Part shown: in pieces, positions 54,076-64,000 of the stretch
How positions within the stretch are numbered: position 1 is the first letter of the stretch
How the letters are laid out: every line of letters starts with the position of its first letter
From: Burhinus oedicnemus
Lineage: Eukaryota > Chordata > Aves > Charadriiformes > Burhinidae
Assembly (NCBI GenBank): GCA_008921705.1
Contig: VFFE01007653.1
Location: 779,058 to 843,057 of the forward strand
Direction: 5' to 3'
Length of the DNA: 64,000 nucleotides
Notes under the pieces: generated by a model
Database searches by the model: none
Seen by the model: the letters and a program-made list of their open reading frames with translations, nothing else
Told to the model about the DNA's origin: nothing
Position numbers and translations under genes: made by a program

Positions 54076-57000
54076 TATTCCTATTGTGATATAAAGATTT
54101 TTTAAAACTTCCCCAAAGTATTATGTCTTTATGTCAGGGATGAAGAAAGCAATTTTTTCACATTGCAAAATTATCCCAGAATTCTGACTGACCTCATCAA
54201 AGCATGAGAAGATAATATACTTATTCATAATTGTTCCCATATATATTTGCATTTCATTAATTATAAACAAAGAGAAGAGTTACCTTACAGAAGAGTTAAA
54301 CTCAGTAGTATGAATCAGAAATGAAAGCATACTAAGATATTTTAATTATTTCAGATTCATATGTTATTTACAAAAGAAAATCAAATAAAGTTAAATTTAA
54401 ATGATCACCAATCAAATGAATCTTTTTCAATTACAGATTAGACTAAATTAATTTCAAAAGCCAAGTTAAGAAATCCCTTGATAGAGCAGCTGTTAAGTAC
54501 ACAGCAGAGTTAACATAATTCAAGTTCCTTAACTGTGCCTCTCCAGGCCTCTTTCACTGCAAAAGACATATTTCTGGGCAGATGTGTATTTTTTCTGCCT
54601 GCAATCTCTGCCTGTGGCTGCTGCAACCTGAACAGAAATGCCAGTAATCTTTTCACTGAATATAACACTGACCAGCATATTAACTGGAAATTGCATTATT
54701 TAGACACTCAACCATGTGTTCTTTGATCCAAGATAAAAATTGAAGATTATTTCTACCCTGATTTGATTAAGTTGTGGGACATATTCTCTCATTGTGCAGA
54801 CATAACTGAATTATCATCCATCACCTGACAAATTGCTACTGTGATTGACAAGACAGGCTGACATCCAAAGAGGAGACGTGAATACAGAAAGATCAAAGTG
54901 AGAATTGACCTCAGAAATGAGTTTTTTTCCTGATATACTTTCTAATATACTGGGGGGGACTGAATTCTGGCCATTTCACATATAAGCATGCTTGAAGACT
55001 GCTGCTTCAAGGAAGTAAGAAAGAGAAGGACAATTTTCCAGAGTTCATTATTATCCAGCTTCATGTAGGCTCCCAGGGGTTTGTGTTTCAGCCTACAGCA
55101 CATAGCTCAAACAGAAATTCTTGATTTTGCCAAATCTAACTGATGCTAACAGGGCGGGGAGAGAGGTGAAATAGCCCTTTCCAAACATCTGCCATCACAA
55201 ACGGCAATTTTAGAAGATTACAGAAGTCAGTACTTAAACCTGGAAACTATAGTCAGTTCTAGAAGCATTGAAATGTGCTTTGGGATTCACAGTCGCCTCT
55301 ACTGATGAGCACAGGCAACAAACGAATGTGGGGAATGTATGATTTTTCTCCCATTTTTTCCCTTTTAATCTTCAGTATGATGAAAATGTGATCTGTATGA
55401 CACGCAATTTTGGTTAAGATGCATGTACTACAATCCTTTTCTGTGTACTACATTTTCTTTGATGCCAAGTACCATTAAAGTTACTGGACACGGCAGGAAG
55501 CTACATGTTCTCAAAACTTACGGAAATCAAATTTCTCTTCTGTGCCTATAGAGGAGTTTCTAAGTACTTCAGGTACCCAGTCTTCAAAACTGTGAATGAG
55601 GACAGGTCCATAGGACAGCATTAAGTGTTCAAGAAGGCTGAGGATATAATTGACACTGAAGAAACAGCAATGATTAATAGGATTTGAAATCTAAAAGGAA
55701 GGAGGCCCAGTTCTGTCTTTAGTTACACAAAATAATTAAACAAGCACATATAGCTCAACGAAATCCAAACTGTTGCAAACCAAAGTGAAGGCCTAACTTC
55801 CCAGGCGAAAGAATTAAAATTTTGAGTAATTTATTCCTACTGACATTGGTTTCACCATAGCATTTACTTTTTTATCTAATGTAGTGCTGTATTTAAGTGT
55901 TTCTATGTTTTAATTATATTAACTCCCAAGTACTTTCTGAAGAAAAACTATGTGGGTTTTGGTTGTTTTTTTGAAGTGGCTATTTTGGTGTTAGACCTTT
56001 CCCAAAGCATATGTACCATGAAAAAAAACAACTCAAGTATTTACAGAAAAATTACACAAACTGTTGACTCATCAGCAGATACTATATAGTAAAAGTTCAA
56101 GTGGTTCCAGTGTGGATGTTTCATAGTAAAGTATGACATGTACTTGACACGGTAATATAGGGAAATAGTAGAGTCAATCAATAACTAGTTACTACTTTTA
56201 AATCACAAATTTAAGCAAAATACACTCAATTCAGTCACTGCATATACTCAAGCATGATCTTAATCTCACAGCACAATTTAACTGAAATTTGAGCAAAATT
56301 ACTAACCACAAAAATGATTTTCTGCTCTCAAAGCTTTTATTAGACTTACCACATGCTTATCTAAAATAGAAAAACTGGAATGTCAGAGTCACCCTGTATT
56401 TTTTCAGAACATGCTGTGAATTAGCAAGTCTTTGGAAACACTGCTGAAAATAACTTGTTATCCATTCCAATAATGTTAAGCAGAAAAGTGCATAGGAACA
56501 GATCTGGTTTTTTAGACCGTAATATTTTCATTTTTTCTGAATTATCAAAATAAGTACCTCCTTTAAAAAAAACAAAGCATACAGGTTCAAACATTCAATT
56601 CCATTTTTATATAGGATAATTTAGCCTAAGTCCTGCCAAAAAGGGGTATAGGGGAGGAATATAGTGTCTAAGGTAGGCGGTATACTTCCAACCTGTGAGG
56701 TCCAAACAAATATCTATCTTCTTCTCTGATCAACACCCCAGGATCCACGTAGTATGATTAAGGCTAGTGAAGGCTGAACTGACTAAAGTGTGGCATGAGG
56801 CATGGGCAAGGATATGGGTCATGAGGCACCAGTGACAATAAATGAAACACAGGTCTTGACTGATGACCTAAGACCTTTCATATTCCATGATGGTGGCTCA
56901 ATAAAAACTCACTTAACTTAGGAAGTTCAGAATTGTTTGGGGCGTTGTTTGTTTGTTTATATTTTAATTCAGTAAATAGTATAACAGAATGCTGAAGACT

Positions 57001-57899
57001 AAAGCAAGAAAAAATCTCTGCAGGGTGCACTTTCTTTCTTAGTGCTCAATACAACAGCTACACTTCGCAGTTTAAACATGATGCATCAACCTCTCTGTCT
57101 TCTCTGTCTCTTAAAGTTCCTTTGTGCCTTAATAACCTATTTATCACTATAGTACAATGAAATAGGTAAGCTGAATACCTCCCAGGTGGAGTGTCTGAGA
57201 CAGAGAATAGCTTGAGTGAATTGTCCATGTATAGTGGCACGGAATACTAAATCCAAGACTTCTTTTAACTATGCCAGCTTTCCCTTTCCCTTCCAACTCT
57301 CACTCTTGCTGAGAAGAGTGACTGAATCCTTAGTACAGAGTTCATTTGCTCCAAAACAAAGATGCCTCCCACTGTTATATTACTTACATTTACTTTTCAG
57401 AGATGTGTAATGGGTTTTTAATGGGATTATATGACAAAATTTGATAGCATTAATAAAAATTAATTGACATAAGGCTATGGACTGAATTTTAAGAAAGATA
57501 CAGCTAAAAATATTTACTTCTGTAAATATAGATAGCTTTTCCTAATAGGTATCTTGTATTCCTCTGCATTTTGTATGTTACTAACCATACAGAATAAACT
57601 TATAAATTAAATGTATGTCATTAGGAAACATCAGCACAGATAATATCCTCTGTTATTTAGTATATACAAATGCATGCTATAGTAATCCAATTTATAACCT
57701 AACTCAAAACTTAGATCAGATGAGACAACTCTTGATTTTCAAAGAATTTTTAAGAATTAATCATTATGTCTTTTTTAAATGAAAAACCTATCACATCAAT
57801 TTGCATTTTTCTTAAGCAAGGACAGGGATCATAACTGCTGCATATTTTTAGGGGGATGCACTACCATGCCTTTAAATGAAAATCAAAAGAATCGTTTAC

Positions 57900-58216
57900 C
57901 CAAGTTGCTGGAAATTGAAAAACTCAACGTGTGAATCTTTGTCTTCTGAAGATAATTGGCAACCACAGCAACGAGGATGTGTTGCAGTATGAATTCTACC
58001 GCTATCAGCAGGAATGTTATACATCTTGCTGCTGAGGCTTCCCTGTTCAGCTCCAGTGCAGCGTCTTAGGCTTTCCACTCTGGAGGAAGTCCCCCTGCTC
58101 AGTCTCAGTATCTGTTGTCCAAGCTGGCAGCCACCACTCACATATGACAACCCAGCATTTGTCAGATTGGGTACTGTCAGTTGGATACTGCAGCTCTGAC
58201 TGTAGACCATATGCCA
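57900..58216 (-). other. Weak exon-like open frame on the RAB3 strand
   Basis: A minus-strand frame is open for 108 codons and ends at TAA inside a possible donor (GTAAAC, 57894-57899). Its upstream side has a pyrimidine-rich run ending in GTGCAG (58217-58222). The predicted peptide includes NIPADSGRIHTATHPRCCGC followed by QLSSEDKDSHVEFFNFQQLG. I do not recognise it, and it is not RAB3. A chance open frame is the default reading. Confidence 0.2.
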
Positions 58217-61200
58217 CTGCACTCAGGGAGAAAAGCTATGGACTGCACAACACCAGAGCGTGACCAACTTTTGCTTACCAGGTATGGCAGTTCATCCCTT
58301 CATTCATCCACATTACTCTATTTCCATCTGATTTTCTCCTGTGTCTGCTTCTGCTGCGCGTGAGGCAAGTCCCTTAGCTCAGCCCCAAGACCTTTAGCCC
58401 TTTTCCACTTAAGTCCTCTGCAATACTCTCCTGCGATACTGCTTACAGTGAGCCATTGACCTCTTGTAATCAACTATTGCAAATTGCCCCCTGTTAGGCC
58501 TCCAGTCAGTACTACACTGAGCAGCTCAGAGTAAGATTTGGGCAAGCCTCCGGAAAACAGGAAGCACACTGTGGGCACTGCTGCAAATGCAGAGCAATAA
58601 TAAAACTGTGATTCAGATGTTTTCTATGCAAAGGTGTGTATCACGGGTAATATGAAGCGGTGCTCTGAAACTAATGTAACTGTGAATTGCATACTGTTCC
58701 CAACCCCTGCCAAATGCTCTCAGAAAGCAATCTATAAATTACATTAACATAAGTAAGGCCATTGGGACTACACAGTCAATGTGTGTTTGAACACAGAAGA
58801 GATGGCCTTATTTGAAGATAACTCAGTTCAGGTCAAATTTTCTATTCCCCACATTTAATATGAGCTGTGGGTATAGCTAATAATTATTTGGGTATTCAAA
58901 GACTTTTTCCCATAATTTGTGGTAATTTACTTGTTAATACTTATGGTATTTGCTATTATCCAGTTTTTGTAGAAGTTGTTCCAGCCCTGTGTGGTGTGAA
59001 ACATTTGTTCCAGCAAAACACTTACACACAATCTTAAACACAGTGTTTAGAGAGTCTTCTGTTAGTAGAATTAGTCAGATGCTTAAAGGTAAAGTAAGCC
59101 ATAACTTCAGTACTATCGTCTAAAATGAATTATGATAGTTGGGTTGAAGTCACCTCTTCTATATGACATTTTGACTCCTAGAATCATTCGGCAATTGAAA
59201 AAATGGCAGAAAAGACTGGGATGAAGCAATTTGGTTTTCTCAAAACAGCATTAATAATTTGTATCCTGGATTGCAGGACTGGTTCAAAAGACCAGTGAAG
59301 ATCGAGAACAACCTTTTATCAAATGTAAACGATAGATACCAGAAAAAAGTTAGGGTGGGGAAGTTTTTGACTGACTGAGATTAGAATCCCTCTGACCCTG
59401 AAATGAATTCCAGCTTAAGAACTTCGACCAAGGAGACAAACTTTGACTCGGAATTAAGTCCTTAAAGCAGAAAGACTGACTACAGTCTTTCTACATTCCC
59501 AATGCTTAGTGAAATATTCATGTCTGATTCAGGTGTCAAGAATACAACCCATAGCTTTTCTGACTGGCTTAGGCTGTACGTGTTCACCTTATAATTTGTA
59601 ATAGTCCTATTAATGATGTCATTGTACATGTGTAAAACTTCCCCCTCCTGTCTAGGTTGAGGGTCCCTCTTGTTATATATAAATATATTTGCAAAGCACA
59701 ATCTAGGAACCCATGTACCTAAAACCCCAAAGAGCTTCCCGTAAAAACAGCTTTTGACACATGCTGACAGTATCGAGTTCAGCACAAAACACTGCAGCTA
59801 CTGACACTTCTCTTCTCTAATGAAAAACACAGTTCTGTAGGGGCTATGGTGTCAGTGACCATTTTTGTATGGTAACTTCACAGTTATAGCTGTTATCCAG
59901 GAAGGATGTAAAACAGCTCAATGCCCTGCTCAGTCCAAGGGCTGAAGACTGTTTCCCATTTCTCAGGAAAGTGTTCTTGTCTATTGACTCTGTGTACCTA
60001 GTAAATGCCCTCTCTTATCTCTGGTCTTAGAATTCACATTGCTCCTTCAGTAAGGCAGACAGACATAGAAAGACAAGACTACTGTCTTCTACAGACAGAC
60101 ATCAAAGGAGAAGACATCTCCAGAACCTGCCGGTAGAACTTTCTCCATGAAGGTAAGAACAGTGGCTCTGACTCCTGACAGCAGTAAGCACTGAATTCTC
60201 CCATCCTGTCTAAATTCTTTAACCACCATCACCCCCAACAGTTTAGGAATAAACTGGTTACTCAACATACAGAGAACTTAGAAGCCACTTAAATTCAGCA
60301 GATTGTTTCATGCTATGAATCCTGATATCATGCATGTAACTAATTCAGGATTACAACATTTCAGACCCATCATTCCCCATGCTTCCTACAAATACCATCC
60401 CTTCATATCAGGCACCATCTGGCTGTTGTAAGTTCTGGTCCTACATGTTCAGCTACCTGTATGCACTAGGAAATGCAGTTGTCTCTAAGTATATGAGTTC
60501 TACTCTGGGAATGAGGCCTCTAGAAAAGGTGCTGGCACATCTAAATCACTTTACGGATCTGTGTCTTAATGATTAGGAAAATGACAGAGTAAAACCCGCA
60601 AGCTGCATAGGCTGCCAATCTGTGTTATAAAGAAACATTTAAAAAAGCATTGAGTGTGTAATAAATTCATATGAACACAAACAGTAAACAAAGTAATGAT
60701 AAACCTCTCTACTGTAAAATCTAATAGCATGTGCCATCATCTATGTGCTGAAGGATAGCCACTGAGCTGTGGACAGACTTCTTTCATGATCACTATATGA
60801 AATTAGCAACATTTCCCCCACATCTGACATGCACTGCTGTACCATAGTTATTTAAATTTTTACTAAAAGCAGAATGAGCCAATCCCTAATTTAATGAGGA
60901 AAAAAGCAGACTTAGAGGTCGAATTTTTGACAGTGATACTGACTTAAAAGAAAAACAGGATTTAAAAGGAGACCAAGATTTTAACTATTCACTAAGCCAT
61001 GAATTACCAGGCCTGGAACAGAACATTCAAACAGCCAATTCTGGGCAAGCATTGAAAGTCACAGTTTACTCTTTAAATAGACCGAATTCAGCATTGAACC
61101 TCACTGCAAATTAGAGAAATACAAATAGCTCATAAAATACTTATTTGATTTGTATCAATAGTGATCAAAGTGAGCAATAATCCAAGCATTCCTGCTGGTA

Positions 61201-63544
61201 AACTTTTGTCAAAAATTAGGCTCTCACATAAAGAAAAAACAGAAAAAAAAAGCTATTCAGAAAATATTTTTTAAAGCACTTTCAATATCGAGAAACAAAG
61301 AAGAAAATGAAGGAGAGATTTAGTGACAATACAGACATGCACATACACATTATTTCCATATGAAAAACAGACCCATGGTTACAGGAAATGCAGCTACTCT
61401 TACTAGGACAGGGTTTGCACAGAATTCTGATACCCATCAAAATCCCCCATTCCTCTTCATAGGTCTTTGGCAGATCTGCAACTTACACCATGAGGTCAGG
61501 AAATACTGGCTCTCAGGGCCATTAGTTGCTAAATCATTCCTTCCAGCCTTATTCAAGTACTAGCTTTGTATTACTGTGTGCAAACAAATTAAATACCATG
61601 CTGGAGAAACAGCATTTTTCAGACTGAGGAACAGTCACAGAGCATACCTCTCTTGTTACTGGAAACAGCTTTCTACACAGTACTAGCAGCTGCCTCCTAA
61701 GTGTAATTCACTCTCTTAACAAGATAGTTATTTAACAAATGGGAACAACAGAATCAAGTTGACTAGGAGCTTGAACATGTAGTTATTAGGTAAAACCCAC
61801 AGCAGTCTCCATGAGCAATTTCAATTTCTAATTTTACTAGAGTATTGGACCAAAAAAATGGATTCTGAACTTAAAATACAGAGCTAACTGTTCTTTTTTA
61901 ATACTGTTCACATCTGCACCAGACTTTCTTTCTAAATTAGTACAAATTCGTACTTTTCTACATCATGTATTTACAAAGAGAACTGTATGAAAAGCAAACA
62001 TAGTAGCCTATTTCATTTCTTGGTTGGGGTTTTTTTTCTTCCAAACTTTTTACAGCAAATAATTGCACTTCAAACCCACAGAATGAGTAAATGTTTGTGA
62101 CCTGAACTAAGCACCTAACATTACTTTGCTTCTTGGTTTTGTTCACAACCCTCTAGGCTGACTTTCTGTATTCTTTGTGTGAAGATTTTCACCACTCACA
62201 TTAAGTGAGTATTTTATTTGTGGTCTGTGTAGTTCTCCTAACAATCTCTCAAGACATTTATTTACCACTCAGTCAAAAAGTGAAAATGTTGGGATTTAAA
62301 CCATACAACCAACATTTGCCTAAGAAGGACTGACCAAGTCTGCTACAATTGGCAGTATTAAAAAAGAACATTTACCTCTCTCTGTCTTTCAAGTTGGGTG
62401 TCCACTTTTTTCTTTTTGTGGAGGCCCTAACCATTCTGAGGGAGATTTTTTATTATTTGTTTATGTTTGTAAACATAGCAGAGATAGGCTGATCTATCTT
62501 ATTTAAAGGTTTTCCCACTGTACATCTTTTATTTGCTTCTTCTCATAAGATACTGCAAGGTTTTATATTTATGTGGATTTCTAGCAAGACTCTCCTCAAG
62601 CCTGCTGAAATAGATGGGTCATTTTGTAAGGTCTGTAGAATTAGGCTTACAGCACCTTTAGAATAATTTTAATCATGCCAAATTGAAGCAACACCAACTC
62701 GTTTGTATTTTTTTCTTTTCTTTTAGGAGTTTGTCTTTCTAGTTCCTCAAAGAACTGATCAAATGAATGTGAATTCTACTATAAAGGCACACTATTATTT
62801 TAACTGGTTTACTTACATTTTTTAAAGGGGGAGGTCCATAATAGAATTTGCATTACAAAGGTTCAACTACCTATTTTAATCTGACAAGAGTATCCCTTAT
62901 TTACTGTTTGTTGTGTAAATCACTATAGAAATCATCTTGACACCAGACATGTAAAGAAGCAGTTTTTCATGTCCTTTAGATAGCTATGGTAGGCCAGATG
63001 TCAGAGAAATTAAAAACATTTGTACCATCATCCACACATTATATATATTTATAAATGTATGTGACAAGAAAAAAAGAAAACGCCCTTACGGGAAGAGATT
63101 AATTTCCCTGCATTCTGAACTTACCCACAAATGGTACAATCTGTGTTGCAGAGTTTTCTTAATACGAAGCATTTTAGGTTAAAACAATCATTTTTTAAAG
63201 ACAGAGGTGTTCCTGGATTTGTACCAATAATTTTTCAGGGTAAGCAGGGTAAAGGATTTATTTCTTCATGCCACAACATATCTACCCATAGCTTTCTGCT
63301 AATGGAGAGGAAATGTTTTAGACAGTCTCCATTAAACGTGAGTGATTTATCCCAGTTCAATTCCACAAAAGCTCTTATGTAAAAATCTAAAAGCAGTTTC
63401 AATTTCCTGAAAAACACATCAACATAATTCTCAGCTTAAATATTAAGGCTACTCCACTGAAATACTGAAGTTCCATATTTTCATCTGTGAATGAAACCTG
63501 TATCTAAGGAATATTAAGACAATAATATGCACTTGCAACCTTTC

Positions 63545-63562
63545 TTTTTTTTTTTTTTTTTT
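63545..63562 (+). repeat. Poly-T run at the assembly gap
   Basis: Eighteen T bases ending three bases before the N block; a homopolymer is a likely cause of the gap. Confidence 0.9.
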
Positions 63563-63564
63563 AC

Positions 63565-63584
63565 NNNNNNNNNNNNNNNNNNNN
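63565..63584. other. Assembly gap (20 N)
   Basis: Twenty undetermined bases. The true length is unknown. The minus-strand frame at 63561-63773 runs into the gap and is not interpretable as a gene. Confidence 1.
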
Positions 63585-64000
63585 CCCTGAAGGTGATAAG
63601 CAATTTGCATTCACTTCAATATGGAAAATATCCATCTTCTCTGTATTTGGCCATGTTCCAAGGATAGTAACAAATGAATGCATTTCCATTGCTTTCCTCA
63701 GTGATCCTAAGATTAGAAAGGTAGTTTTCTGGTGTATTACAGCTTGATGTTTATATAAAGTCTGTTTTATCAAGACTTATGGAATATACATGCAGTTATC
63801 ACAGAAACTGGATTCTGCCAGAAATTTTGTCTCTTTCACCTATATTTTATGAACTTCTGAGTTATTTGCTAATGACATTTATGCTTCCACAAGTATATGG
63901 GGACACATTGCAGTATAAATTTGATCCAGATCCAGAACAGGCAGCTTGGCACATTTTTACTGAATTACCCAGAATGCACCCTTATAGAAATTAATTTGAC
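63585..64000. other. Sequence after the assembly gap
   Basis: A 71-codon plus frame (63779-63994) ends in an Asp/Pro-rich part (YKFDPDPEQAAWHIFTELPR) that stops at TAA before the window end. I do not recognise it and see no splice or promoter support. Confidence 0.5.

Larger units (their letters stand above)
51661..63544. other. Long AT-rich intron or intergenic stretch
   Basis: About 11.9 kb with no recognised gene or transposon. It holds an AT-alternating tract at 53990-54075 and the weak exon-like frame at 57900-58216. The P-loop exon expected upstream of the RAB3 exon was sought on the minus strand and not found, so it probably lies beyond the window. Confidence 0.6.

Overview
The window is nuclear DNA from a bird. 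Three truncated CR1 retrotransposons end in the avian tail of repeated ATTCTATG-like units or carry the avian CR1 ORF2 C-terminus. There are two LTR-type insertions, several much older amniote repeats (CR1/L3-like), and AT-rich, gene-poor sequence between them. It is not prokaryotic: I see no operons, ribosome-binding sites, rRNA or tRNA genes, CRISPR arrays or dense coding. The open reading frames of 60-156 codons are scattered over all frames and, with one exception, do not look like genes.

The one firm protein-coding feature is a single 119-bp exon on the minus strand (39336-39454). It encodes the switch II region through the [11 protein letters not shown] segment of a RAB3 small GTPase and is bounded by a consensus acceptor and donor. 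The exons before it (switch I/P-loop, higher coordinates) and after it (GNKCD motif, lower coordinates) were not found. The window is therefore best read as two very long introns around one RAB3 exon: at least 24.5 kb on the upstream side and probably up to 39 kb on the downstream side. The exon alone cannot separate RAB3A, RAB3B and RAB3C. The intron size favours RAB3C, which is an inference.

Layout: 1-10.5 kb is featureless intronic or intergenic DNA with one small CpG-rich patch near 6.0 kb. 10.5-17.5 kb holds four old repeats: a candidate amniote repeat, two CR1/L3-like fossils (the second about 1.3 kb) and a palindromic MITE-like element. 17.5-24.5 kb is unmarked. 24.5-28.25 kb is a repeat cluster: two minus-strand CR1 copies and an apparently solo LTR of about 0.93 kb. 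28.2-39.3 kb is unmarked except for a probable CR1 fossil at 35.8 kb. The RAB3 exon lies at 39.3 kb. At 44.0 kb is a 309-bp TG...CA element with a 5-bp target duplication. At 50.0-50.6 kb a perfect AAGAG array abuts a minus-strand CR1. At 51.6 kb is the 3' tip of an old CR1. The rest is AT-rich and unmarked, ending near a 20-N assembly gap at 63.57 kb.

I found no evidence of a new gene system. The items worth a second look are the repeat structures, the CpG patch and two weak exon-like reading frames.
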